A stretch of 21,592 bases of DNA from CAZMHN01 sp964566145 (GCA_964566145.1 CAZMHN010000014.1:1-21592); one strand, 5' to 3'. Counted from the first letter of the stretch, positions 7,055 through 13,610 are shown. Notes: generated from the sequence alone by a model not told the origin. Made by a program: numbers and translations.

Positions 7055-8362
7055 CTAAGGACGCAGACGATTTAGAAGTCTTGGGAACGGAATGGTTTCG
7101 CGTATGTGCTTTAGTCCGCAAACCCAGGCGACCAGGCGCTCCAGCCCTACCCCAAAACCGGAGTGCGGAACACTGCCGTACTTCCTCAAATCCAAATACC
7201 ACTGGAAATCGGCTATGTTCAATTTCTCTTCCTGCATGCGCTTTAGCAGTTTGTCATAGTCGTCCTCGCGCTGGCTTCCGCCGATTATCTCTCCGTACCC
7301 CTCGGGCGCCAGCAGGTCCGCGTTCAGAACGCGCGTCGGGTCTTCTGGGTCACGCTTCATGTAGAACGCCTTCACAGACGCCGGATACTTTTCCACGAAG
7401 ATTGGTTTGTCGTACAGCTCTGTCAAAATCGTTTCGTCGTCAGCGCCCAGGTCATCCATATCGCCAATGTCGCTCCCCCGTTCCCGAAGCTTGGCTATGG
7501 CCTCGGCGTGAGTCAGCCTGTAGAACGGCGGCTTCACGCGTTCCAAAATGGTAACGTCGCGCTCCAAAAGCTCCAACTCCTTCCGGTTCAGTTCCAACAC
7601 GCGCTTCACCACATGTGTTATGAGCCCCTCCTGGATTTTCATGTTCCCTTCGTGCTCTACAAAGGCGGCTTCCGCGTCCATCATCCAGAACTCTATGAGA
7701 TGGCGGCGTGTTTTTGACTTTTCCGCCCGAAACACCGGGCCGAAATCGAACACGCGGCCATGGGAAAAAATGGCCGCCTCAATGTACAGCTGGCCGGATT
7801 GCGTAAGGTACGCCGGCTCGCCGAAATAATCTATCTGGAACAGCGTGGTGGTGCCTTCGCACGACGTCGGCGTCAGAATGGGCGCGTCTATCTTTATGAA
7901 CTGCTCCTGGTTCAGGTACTCGTACGTGGCATTGATGACAGTATTGCGCACGCGCTGAATGGCCCATTGCTTGGAAGACCTAAGCCACAAGTGCCTGTTA
8001 TCGAGCAAAAAATCCGGTCCGTGCTCTTTCTTGCCTATGGGGTACTCCTCGGCGCGCTGAACAAGCTCCAAAGACTCTGCCTTGAGCTCGTACTCATCCT
8101 TCTTCGGATGCTTAGCCACCTCGCCAGTTACAACTATGGAGCTTTCCAGCGTCAAACGCTTGAGCGCCTCGGAAGCCGCGGCATCAGCTTTGCCTTCATC
8201 AACTACCACCTGGGCAAACCCCGTGCCGTCCCGCAACTCTATAAACCATATTTTGCCGGACGAACGGAAGTTGGCCGCCCACCCCTTGAGAGTCACGGTC
8301 TTGCCCGCTAGATTCTTCATTTGGCTCACGAATGCATCCATATGCGGCGTGAACTCTACCAC
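7055..8362 (-). CDS. asnS: Asparaginyl-tRNA synthetase
   Basis: 435 aa, close to usual. It charges tRNA-Asn with asparagine. An N-terminal OB fold (VTLKGWAANFRSSGKIWFIELRDG) is followed by the class II core: LTPTSCEGTTTLFQIDYFGEPAYLTQSGQLY (typical AsnRS), motif 2 FDFGPVFRAEKSKTRRHLIEFWM, and motif 3 GFGVGLERLVAW. The C-terminus RETIPFPRLLNRLRP is characteristic. The chosen start is GTG at 8362, with a weak AGGCG SD 4 nt upstream; an ATG at 8341 is a reasonable alternative. It is the first gene of the long minus-strand operon, 18 nt after a strong terminator hairpin. AsnRS implies direct Asn-tRNA charging rather than the amidotransferase route. Confidence 0.96.
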   Translation of the reverse strand: MVEFTPHMDAFVSQMKNLAGKTVTLKGWAANFRSSGKIWFIELRDGTGFAQVVVDEGKADAAASEALKRLTLESSIVVTGEVAKHPKKDEYELKAESLELVQRAEEYPIGKKEHGPDFLLDNRHLWLRSSKQWAIQRVRNTVINATYEYLNQEQFIKIDAPILTPTSCEGTTTLFQIDYFGEPAYLTQSGQLYIEAAIFSHGRVFDFGPVFRAEKSKTRRHLIEFWMMDAEAAFVEHEGNMKIQEGLITHVVKRVLELNRKELELLERDVTILERVKPPFYRLTHAEAIAKLRERGSDIGDMDDLGADDETILTELYDKPIFVEKYPASVKAFYMKRDPEDPTRVLNADLLAPEGYGEIIGGSQREDDYDKLLKRMQEEKLNIADFQWYLDLRKYGSVPHSGFGVGLERLVAWVCGLKHIRETIPFPRLLNRLRP

Positions 8363-8379
8363 TTTTCGCCTATTTTGGC

Positions 8380-8409
8380 AAAAAATCCCAAGCTTGAACA
8401 GCTTGGGAT
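8380..8409 (-). terminator. Intrinsic terminator between the 34-aa ORF and asnS
   Basis: On the minus strand the stem ATCCCAAGCT / AGCTTGGGAT is 10 bp, perfect, with a 5-nt loop, followed by six T residues. This is a textbook intrinsic terminator for transcription from the 34-aa gene. Because it lies only 18 nt before the asnS start, any promoter for asnS upstream of it must read through, so it may act as an attenuator. Confidence 0.85.
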
Positions 8410-8438
8410 ACCAGGCTCACCTTGTCGGTTTGTGCGGG

Positions 8439-8543
8439 CTAGTTTAGTCGGGGAAATGCCCCAGTAAAAGCAAGGTACAAATATGCGGCGATTAATATTA
8501 CCGCCACAACGGCAATAGCGACGCATAACATCGCTTTTTTCAT
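8439..8543 (-). CDS. 34-aa single-pass membrane peptide
   Basis: A short reading frame starting MKKAMLCVAIAVVAVILIAA. Two lysines are followed by about 20 hydrophobic residues, then YLYLAFTGAFPRLN and TAG. An AGAGG SD sits 7 nt before the ATG, it is followed by a strong intrinsic terminator, and a possible promoter lies upstream, so it has all parts of a small independent gene. The composition is that of a signal-anchored membrane peptide; no function can be assigned. Its last sense codon is AAC (Asn) just ahead of the asnS terminator, so a role as leader peptide is conceivable. It diverges from the plus-strand gene at 8677. Confidence 0.65.
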   Translation of the reverse strand: MKKAMLCVAIAVVAVILIAAYLYLAFTGAFPRLN

Positions 8544-8566
8544 GTTCGCCTCTTTTTGTGCTGTCA

Positions 8567-8594
8567 GTATTACTATGGTGCGATTTTGCTGTAA
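8567..8594 (-). promoter_or_regulatory. Possible promoter for the 34-aa gene / asnS operon
   Basis: On the minus strand TTACAG and TAATAC are separated by 16 nt, ending 23 nt before the ATG of the 34-aa gene. Match to the housekeeping consensus is only partial, so this is a tentative call based mainly on position. Confidence 0.3.
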
Positions 8595-8676
8595 CCTACT
8601 ACCGCGCCGAGCTCATGTCAATGGCAGCTGCCCCGCGCTCGACCGAGTCGCGCCGGTCGGCTATCCTGAACAAGGT

Positions 8677-9147
8677 ATGGGACTCCCGCTCCTAGAGCGT
8701 TTCAAACATTTTTACTGGCGCATTTTCGAGCCGTTCTTCCCTACGGTGAGGGATGCCTGGGTGGCCATGGGCCTCACCTCCCATAACGTGCGCCAGCCAT
8801 ATCTTTATGGCAGGATGAAGCCTGGCGCTACACGTGAAGATATGTTGCGTCTGCTACAAGGCGCGGGATTCGAACACGATTACATCGCCTGGGTCGATCC
8901 CGAAGAGGTGCTGAGCATGCGCAAACAGGTGGACGTAATCTACCAGTACCATGTGCGATTGTTCTTGGACGGCGAGGTGCGCGGACACCATGAATTCGGC
9001 GCCGAGAGCCACCCCTTCAAGCACCTGTACGACGTCGGCATGACCGACGGAGCGCCCTATCTCAAGCCGCTACTCTCCTCATTGGTGGAAGAACTGCCTT
9101 CACCGGAAATTTCCTTCCGCAACAACACCCAGGGAGAAACGTCCTGA
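8677..9147 (+). CDS. Conserved-looking hypothetical protein
   Basis: 156 aa from the ATG at 8677. The frame stays open back to 8542, but the upstream 45 residues are Cys/Arg-rich, overlap the divergent 34-aa gene and look non-coding. The protein has no signal peptide; it has an aromatic N-terminal helix (LERFKHFYWRIFEPFFPTVRDAW), a YLYGRMKPGATREDMLRLLQGAGFEHDYIAWVDPEEVLSMRK segment, then strands YQYHVRLFLDGEVRGHHEF and a C-terminal helix. This looks like a compact cytosolic alpha/beta fold, but I do not recognise the family. The SD is weak (AAGG too close to ATG). The stop codon is TGA. Confidence 0.7.
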   Translation: MGLPLLERFKHFYWRIFEPFFPTVRDAWVAMGLTSHNVRQPYLYGRMKPGATREDMLRLLQGAGFEHDYIAWVDPEEVLSMRKQVDVIYQYHVRLFLDGEVRGHHEFGAESHPFKHLYDVGMTDGAPYLKPLLSSLVEELPSPEISFRNNTQGETS

Positions 9148-9410
9148 GCGTCGTAGAACATCTTCACGAGCTGGCTCCGCGTCAGGATATTGCCGGTGGA
9201 GTGGCGGCTCCCGATGCGAAATTCCGGCTCAACCGCCACGGGCGGCCCGTAAGTATCGTAGAACGCCAACGCCTTCTTAACCAGGGTCACTCGGGTACCC
9301 GGGGAGCTTTTGCGTCCCAGTATTCGCCAAGCCACGCTTTGGAGCCACACGAACACGTGCACCCACATGGGCCTGCTACAACGTTCACAGGTTCCGCGCA
9401 AGCGCCACAT
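9057..9410 (-). CDS. Hypothetical protein, convergent overlap with the 8677 gene
   Basis: 117 aa, starting 5 nt after the DedA stop, with AAGG 10 nt and AGGCGG closer to the ATG, which is operon-like. It has one CERC motif at residues 8-11, an amphipathic Trp-rich stretch, then TLVKKALAFYDTYGPPVAVEPEFRIG and ILTRSQLVKMFYDAQD. Codon choice resembles the neighbours (G/C at most third positions). Its last ~30 residues (Ser/Glu-rich) run antisense to the end of the plus-strand gene, a 91-nt overlap that is unusual for two real genes. No family recognised; the tail or the whole ORF could be spurious. Confidence 0.45.
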   Translation of the reverse strand: MWRLRGTCERCSRPMWVHVFVWLQSVAWRILGRKSSPGTRVTLVKKALAFYDTYGPPVAVEPEFRIGSRHSTGNILTRSQLVKMFYDAQDVSPWVLLRKEISGEGSSSTNEESSGLR

Positions 9411-9415
9411 ACCGC

Positions 9416-9958
9416 CTAGCCTTGCTTTCTGTTCCGCCAGGTTTCGGCCACCCGCTGTTTCACTTTGCGCCTGTGCTCGCTATCAATAAGTAGCTTCCAC
9501 ACGGTCGGCAGGAACGAGACGATTATGATGAACCCTATGATGGGCAGAAGGTATTTGTCCACGCCGGGAATGGCGCTACCTAAATAGTAGCCGAGTCCCG
9601 TAAGCCCGACTGCCCACACGAATCCTCCTATGAGATTGTAAGTCAGGAACGTTCTGTAACGCATGTCCCCGACCCCGGCCAGAATGGGCGCCAGGGTCCT
9701 GACGCCGGGAATGAACCTGGCCAGAACAATGGTCTTGCCTCCGTACCTGGCGTAGAACTCCTGGGCGCGCGTCACATTCTCCGGATTGAAGAAGAAAGAA
9801 CGTTCGCGCGTGAAAAAGCGTTTCCCCACCCGCTTGCCGAACGTGTACCCCACGCTGTCGCCGGTCACCGCCGCCACGAAACACAGGAGCGTCAAAGGGA
9901 CTATTTGGAAAATATCCTGGCTCGCCAAAAAGCCCGCCGTGAACAGCAGGCTGTCGCC
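9416..9958 (-). CDS. DedA-family membrane protein, N-terminus lost in assembly gap
   Basis: About 181 C-terminal residues are present. They open with GDSLLFTAGFLA (the P-GDSLL motif near the DedA N-terminus), continue with the family-defining FVAAVTGDSVGYTFGKRVG, then FYARYGGKTIVLARFIPGVRTLAPILAGVGDMRYRTF with the conserved arginines, and two further membrane helices (NLIGGFVWAVGLTGLGYYLG and KYLLPIIGFIIIVSFLPTVW). DedA proteins are inner-membrane lipid/undecaprenyl-phosphate flippase candidates involved in envelope maintenance. Roughly 40-60 N-terminal residues are missing. It is probably cotranscribed with the M23 gene on the other side of the gap, if the scaffold join is right. Confidence 0.92.
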   Translation of the reverse strand, partial: GDSLLFTAGFLASQDIFQIVPLTLLCFVAAVTGDSVGYTFGKRVGKRFFTRERSFFFNPENVTRAQEFYARYGGKTIVLARFIPGVRTLAPILAGVGDMRYRTFLTYNLIGGFVWAVGLTGLGYYLGSAIPGVDKYLLPIIGFIIIVSFLPTVWKLLIDSEHRRKVKQRVAETWRNRKQG

Positions 9959-10058
9959 NNNNNNNNNNNNNNNNNNNNNNNNNNNNNNNNNNNNNNNNNN
10001 NNNNNNNNNNNNNNNNNNNNNNNNNNNNNNNNNNNNNNNNNNNNNNNNNNNNNNNNNN
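9959..10058. other. Assembly gap (100 N)
   Basis: Exactly 100 unknown bases, a standard scaffold placeholder, so the true distance is unknown. It separates a DedA C-terminal part from an M23 peptidase N-terminal part. The open frame running across it is an accident of the placeholder length and not evidence of a fusion protein. Confidence 0.97.
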
Positions 10059-10543
10059 CGTTCGCCGTCTGTTTCGTTGCTCTCATGGTCCCCAAGGTTG
10101 GCTATGAACCGTCCTTGCGCAACTTCGTCGCTGACTTTGAGCCGGCTGCTCCCAAGGTCCAAATGCCCGTACAAAGCATTCACTTCCGTGCCGTCTTCCA
10201 ACGTATGCTTGATGACCACCAATCCCCCGTATCCGGACACCCACCCGAATTTGCGCACCACGCCTGGCGCTATTGAATGCACCGGCACATCCTCGGCCAC
10301 ATCCTGATACTCAATGTCATCTCCCACGTGGTAGCCTGTGAACCTGTCGCGCACGTACTGCCCGAACTTCTTCACGGTCCTGCGCTCCAAATACTGCGCA
10401 ACCGGCAACACTAATTCAGCGGCCTCTTCGGACGAAGGCTCCGAAACATTTACACCTGATCCAGGAACAACCGATGGGGGCGAAGCGGCGCACTGGGCGC
10501 CCAGCAGTACCACTGCGCTTAGTGCCAAAATAAACCTTGCCAT
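10059..10543 (-). CDS. M23-family metallopeptidase, C-terminus lost in assembly gap
   Basis: 161 N-terminal residues from ATG 10543. Residues 1-20 (MARFILALSAVVLLGAQCAA) form a signal peptide; a Cys at 18 hints at a lipoprotein but the preceding G-A-Q is a poor lipobox. A low-complexity linker follows, then the LytM/M23 fold: YHVGDDIEY supplies zinc ligands H72 and D76, IAPGVVRKFGWVSGYGGLVVIKH is the typical beta core, and NALYGHLDL supplies H127. The expected HxH motif would lie in the gap just after the GDHESNETDGE stretch. Such enzymes hydrolyse peptidoglycan cross-bridges outside the membrane. The open frame extends to 10660, but that part would overlap the purC terminator and lacks coding character. 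Confidence 0.87.
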
Positions 10544-10586
10544 ACCATGGCAGAGTAACAGAACCGCACCGCCCGGTCCAAAAGGA

Positions 10587-10614
10587 AAGCCCCAGGATTG
10601 TTTTCCTGGGGCTT
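10587..10614 (-). terminator. Terminator downstream of purC
   Basis: On the minus strand AAGCCCCAGGA and TCCTGGGGCTT form an 11-bp perfect stem with a 6-nt loop, followed by TCCTTTT. It lies 21 nt after the purC stop, so it most likely ends the purB-purC transcript; the U-tract is imperfect. Confidence 0.75.
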
Positions 10615-10634
10615 GCGCCGATGCATAAATCGGC

Positions 10635-11687
10635 TTAGAGGAACGCTTTTTGGTATGCATCGACTGACGAACCGCTTATAGCCATAAAAATATTCAGGTA
10701 CCGGTTCGTGCATTCGCTGATGACTTCCTTGGGCGCGGGCAGGCCCTGTATGAAAGCTACGTGCTCTTCGTCCATAGGGTCGAGGTTATTGATACCGACG
10801 ATTGGGAAACCGTCAGTACTGTTGAACGGCGTTGCCACCTGCTTCCCCCATTCGCGCACCGGCTCCTTATCATGGAACGGCGGGTCAGTACGGTCCCTCA
10901 AAGCCTGCATCAAACCTTCGACCGTCGTGTAGCGGCTCGAGTCCGGCGTCAGTACTTCATCGGCCAGAACAACCTCGCCCAGCTCGTCGATGCCGACCTC
11001 GAATTTTGTGTCGAGAATGGCAATGCCATGCCTGAGCGCGTGCTGGCGTGCCTTTTGGTAAGCCAAGAGCGCAAGCTTCACGGCCGCGTGCCCCCTTTCA
11101 CCTGTCTCATCGAAGAACTGCTCCTGGGTGATGTTCACGTCGTGCCCTGTCTCTGCTTTGGTCGAAGGTGTAAACAACGGCTCGTCCAGTTCCTGCCATT
11201 TCACCATGCCGGAAGGCAGTGCCACGCCGGCGACCCTGCCGGTCCCCTGATACTGTTTCCATACCGAGCCCCCAAGATGCGCCCGAAAGATGAGCTCGTA
11301 CGGCATTATGTCTAGCTTGCGCACGACCAGAGTACGCTCAAGCGGTACGTCGGGAAAATCCTGCACAAGCTCATGTACAGCGTTGACCTCTTCCTCATGA
11401 GCACTGCCCCCGATGGCCATATCCACCTGAACCAGGTGGTTGGGCAGACTTGAGCATACCTCAGTGAGCCAGAAGTAAGTGGTGGCAGTAAGCGCCTCGC
11501 CCTTTCTGGACACAGGCCACGGCATCACATGATCGAACATGCTCAAGCGGTCCGTGGCCACGACCACGAGTTTGTCGGGGTCCGTGGGATGCCGGTACGT
11601 GTCCCGCACCTTGCCCTGGCCCAAGAGGTAGTCGCGTAATGACGGAATGAGCATTGCACTTGCAACGCTCGGGGGTAGTTTAGCCAT
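10635..11687 (-). CDS. purC: Phosphoribosylaminoimidazole-succinocarboxamide synthase (SAICAR synthetase)
   Basis: 350 aa. It catalyses ATP-dependent joining of aspartate to CAIR, the step of de novo purine synthesis just before PurB. Motifs: GQGKVRDTY at the ATP-binding N-terminus, DRLSMFD, LDIMPYELIFRAHLGGSVWKQY, then ILDTKFEVGIDELGEVVLADEVLTPDSSRY, all diagnostic of PurC. It is longer than the ~240-aa common bacterial form and nearer the ~300-aa yeast-like class. A GGAGG SD lies 6-7 nt before the ATG, overlapping the end of purB (9 nt between genes), so the two enzymes are coexpressed. Confidence 0.96.
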   Translation of the reverse strand: MAKLPPSVASAMLIPSLRDYLLGQGKVRDTYRHPTDPDKLVVVATDRLSMFDHVMPWPVSRKGEALTATTYFWLTEVCSSLPNHLVQVDMAIGGSAHEEEVNAVHELVQDFPDVPLERTLVVRKLDIMPYELIFRAHLGGSVWKQYQGTGRVAGVALPSGMVKWQELDEPLFTPSTKAETGHDVNITQEQFFDETGERGHAAVKLALLAYQKARQHALRHGIAILDTKFEVGIDELGEVVLADEVLTPDSSRYTTVEGLMQALRDRTDPPFHDKEPVREWGKQVATPFNSTDGFPIVGINNLDPMDEEHVAFIQGLPAPKEVISECTNRYLNIFMAISGSSVDAYQKAFL

Positions 11688-11696
11688 GATGCCCTC

Positions 11697-13034
11697 CTAT
11701 TGTTCGAGTTGTTTGAAGATGTGTTCAATGCCCGGCCTGACATACGCCTCGACATCAAAGCACGCTTTCAGGCGCGCACGGCCGACGATAGATTCGGCAG
11801 TCCGCATGTCTTGTTCTGACAAGTGCTTTGATTGAAGCACTGCCAGCAGATGAAATCCGCCATCCGTAGCTTCGAATGAAGCGGCTTGCACGTACCGGTA
11901 AGCTGTTTCATATTCCACGCCTGCGTCCATGAGCGCGTTACGCACCTGCTGGCCCGCCCAAACGCCACATGTACGTTCCATCAGCCTTATGCCCATGGCT
12001 TCCGTGAACACTTTCATGCCGTCAACGATCCAGCGAAGCTTCACCGCCATGTAGTGCGTCAGTGTGGTTCCGTCCACAAAGGCAACGCGCTCCACGCATG
12101 ACTGCGAAATGTCCCGGAACTCAGGCGTGGCGACGCTCTCCATTTCGGCCATGGCGTAGGCACGGACCAAGCGCGCCATACCCTTGATGCGTTCTGTGAC
12201 GATGGGGTTCTTCTTATGCGCCATAGCCGAAGATCCTTTCTGTTTGGGTTTCCGGGGCTCCTCCAGCTCGCGCACCTCGCTGCGCATCATTTCCCACAAA
12301 GTCCGGGCGATCTGCTCCATGGTCGAAGCGGCCACCGCCATGGCGTTCATGACAGCGGCGTGCCTGTCGCGCTGGATTATCTGCGTTTCGGCCAGGGCCG
12401 GCCTGAGCCCAAGTATCCGGAGCGCGGCTCCCTCAATGCGGGGGTCCATTCCTGCATAGTTACCTACCGCGCCGCTGATCTTGGACTCTGACAGCTCTTC
12501 ATTCAGCAAACGCTGAAGCCGCAACCGCGACCGCCGCACCGCAAGCGCGTATACGAGCATCAGGTGCCCGAACGTGGTCGGTTCGGCGTATTGCCCGTGC
12601 GTACGCGCTATCATGTACGTCCACTTGTGTTCATTAGCCTGTGAAAGCAATACCTGCTCCAGTCCCACCAGCTCGTCATGCACGGCGGTGACCGCTTCCC
12701 GGAGCTGGAGAACAAACGCCGGGTCTTCCGTGTCATAGCTTGTCAGACCCCGGTGAAATTCGCCTTTGTACTGACCGAAGCCCGCCTCTTCGAGCGACAT
12801 CTGCACATCCTCGATAAAAGCGTTGAAGTCGTGCTCGATCTCTTTATCGATCTTCTCGATTCGTTCAGGGTTCACCTTGGCCCTGGCCGCAATCGTGTTC
12901 GACACGTCCGGATAGATGATGCCGAGTTCTGCCCTGGCATCAAGCACTACCAGCTCGACCTTGAGCCAGCCTTCGTATTTCCTGGTCCGGTCCCATATCT
13001 CACGCATTCGCGAGAGAGTATATCGCGGTATCAT
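11697..13034 (-). CDS. purB: Adenylosuccinate lyase
   Basis: 445 aa from ATG 13034, chosen because a perfect AGGAGG lies 7 nt upstream; the frame's further 12 residues would need a TTG start. PurB cleaves SAICAR to AICAR plus fumarate and adenylosuccinate to AMP plus fumarate. It carries the family start IPRYTLSRMREIW, the catalytic-histidine segment ARTHGQYAEPTTFG and the signature GSSAMAHKKNP of the fumarase/aspartase superfamily. Length is normal (430-470). It is cotranscribed with purC, whose product it uses. Confidence 0.96.
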   Translation of the reverse strand: MIPRYTLSRMREIWDRTRKYEGWLKVELVVLDARAELGIIYPDVSNTIAARAKVNPERIEKIDKEIEHDFNAFIEDVQMSLEEAGFGQYKGEFHRGLTSYDTEDPAFVLQLREAVTAVHDELVGLEQVLLSQANEHKWTYMIARTHGQYAEPTTFGHLMLVYALAVRRSRLRLQRLLNEELSESKISGAVGNYAGMDPRIEGAALRILGLRPALAETQIIQRDRHAAVMNAMAVAASTMEQIARTLWEMMRSEVRELEEPRKPKQKGSSAMAHKKNPIVTERIKGMARLVRAYAMAEMESVATPEFRDISQSCVERVAFVDGTTLTHYMAVKLRWIVDGMKVFTEAMGIRLMERTCGVWAGQQVRNALMDAGVEYETAYRYVQAASFEATDGGFHLLAVLQSKHLSEQDMRTAESIVGRARLKACFDVEAYVRPGIEHIFKQLEQ

Positions 13035-13150
13035 AAGTGCCTCCTCGTGTAGTGAATGTTTGATTGTCAAAGATTTTGGGCTTGGATTTCGCCCGTTTGC
13101 TAGCTATTTTGTGCCGCTACCTTACGCTTCCCAACACAAAAATGCAAGGC

Positions 13151-13179
13151 TTGACCAGGGTGAAGAAGTGCAGTATAAC
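13151..13179 (+). promoter_or_regulatory. Housekeeping-type promoter for the small membrane protein gene
   Basis: TTGACC, a 17-nt spacer, then TATAAC: a close match to the bacterial sigma-70 consensus on the plus strand. Predicted transcription start is about 13186, giving a leader that contains the 14-codon ORF and the long hairpin described separately. Confidence 0.7.
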
Positions 13180-13217
13180 GTACTGAAACCCAATACCTTC
13201 ACAAACCGAGAGGAACC

Positions 13218-13262
13218 TTGTCCTCCCGGCTCGTTTGGCTGAAAAAAGCTTCGGCCGCATGA
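13218..13262 (+). CDS. Possible 14-codon leader ORF
   Basis: A GAGAGGAA SD at 13208-13215 is followed 2-3 nt later by a TTG codon opening a 14-residue frame (SSRLVWLKKASAA after the initiator) that ends in TGA. The stop overlaps the ATG of the next gene as ATGA. The downstream gene itself has no SD, so this leader could load ribosomes for it by translational coupling. The product is too short to judge; the evidence is position, SD and the stop/start overlap. Confidence 0.35.
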   Translation: MSSRLVWLKKASAA

Positions 13263-13272
13263 GCCGGGAGGA
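13221..13272 (+). repeat. Long inverted repeat (RNA hairpin) across a start codon
   Basis: A perfect 12-bp inverted repeat: TCCTCCCGGCTC at 13221-13232 and GAGCCGGGAGGA at 13261-13272. The 28-nt interior can form a second stem, GGCTGAA/TTCGGCC (one G-U pair), with loop AAAAGC. There is no T-run, so it is not an intrinsic terminator. It covers the ATG at 13259 and a GGGAGGA sequence, so in RNA it would hide the initiation region. Confidence 0.75.
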
Positions 13273-13519
13273 ACTCGCGCAAAAAACCGCGAGACAGCGA
13301 AAGGGAGTTGGTCGCCCTGGCGCCACGCCTACCCGTTCATTCTTAACGCCTGTACATATGTACCGAGCGTTCACGGGAGCGCTGGCGCTGGCACTGGCCA
13401 TCCTGGTGCTGAACTGGTTCCTCCCCGACGTCGCCGAGGCCTTGATTGAGGTAGTCCTCAAGGCGCTGCAGCTTTTGTCTGCCGCACTTGACCTCATCAT
13501 ACAAAACCTCGGGGCGTAA
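13259..13519 (+). CDS. Small membrane protein with basic N-terminus, function unknown
   Basis: 86 aa from ATG 13259 (94 aa if the in-frame TTG at 13235 is used). Residues 1-33 are polar and basic (MSREELAQKTARQRKGVGRPG...), then a hydrophobic segment AFTGALALALAILVLNWFL spans the membrane, followed by an amphipathic or second membrane helix rich in Leu/Ala (ALIEVVLKALQLLSAALDLIIQNLGA). I do not recognise a family. A good promoter at 13151 and a terminator at 13529 frame it as its own transcription unit. The start is uncertain: neither candidate has an SD, and the ATG overlaps the TGA of the leader ORF. Confidence 0.65.
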   Translation: MSREELAQKTARQRKGVGRPGATPTRSFLTPVHMYRAFTGALALALAILVLNWFLPDVAEALIEVVLKALQLLSAALDLIIQNLGA

Positions 13520-13528
13520 ACAATCGAA

Positions 13529-13559
13529 AGAGCCGTTGCGCAATTACCGCAACGGCTCT
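13529..13559 (+). terminator. Terminator after the small membrane protein gene
   Basis: AGAGCCGTTGCG (13529-13540) and CGCAACGGCTCT (13548-13559) form a 12-bp perfect stem with a 7-nt loop, followed by CTCTTT. It lies 10 nt after the stop codon. The pyrimidine tract is broken by Cs, so efficiency is uncertain, but the stem is strong. It also insulates the helicase promoter that follows. Confidence 0.75.
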
Positions 13560-13575
13560 CTCTTTCCCCCAATGC

Positions 13576-13604
13576 TTGACACTATGCGCTATAGGTGCTA
13601 GCAT
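13576..13604 (+). promoter_or_regulatory. Housekeeping-type promoter for the DEAD-box helicase
   Basis: A perfect TTGACA -35, a 17-nt spacer and TAGCAT as -10. Predicted start near 13611, which leaves a leader of about 115 nt before the helicase ATG at 13726. Confidence 0.75.
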
Positions 13605-13610
13605 GACTGC

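Noticed and set aside
8362..8543. T-box riboswitch ahead of asnS
   Set aside because: No T-box consensus (TGGTACCGCG-type) or long specifier stem can be found; the region is short and partly occupied by the 34-aa frame.
8542..8676. N-terminal extension of the 8677 gene
   Set aside because: The 45 residues are Cys/Arg-rich without a pattern, overlap the divergent 34-aa gene and its promoter region, and lack an SD.
9416..10660. A single 414-aa M23-DedA fusion protein
   Set aside because: The frame is continuous only because of the 100-N placeholder; both halves lack the parts expected at a gene boundary, and the segment 10544-10660 overlaps the purC terminator.
13045..13071. TTGACA on the minus strand as purB -35
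   Set aside because: A matching -10 would fall on the AGGAGG ribosome site and no suitable hexamer is present there.
13117..13572. 151-aa minus-strand ORF opposite the small membrane protein gene
   Set aside because: It is rich in Ser/Arg/Cys with no domain pattern and runs through two terminator/promoter regions; it is a shadow of the plus-strand gene.
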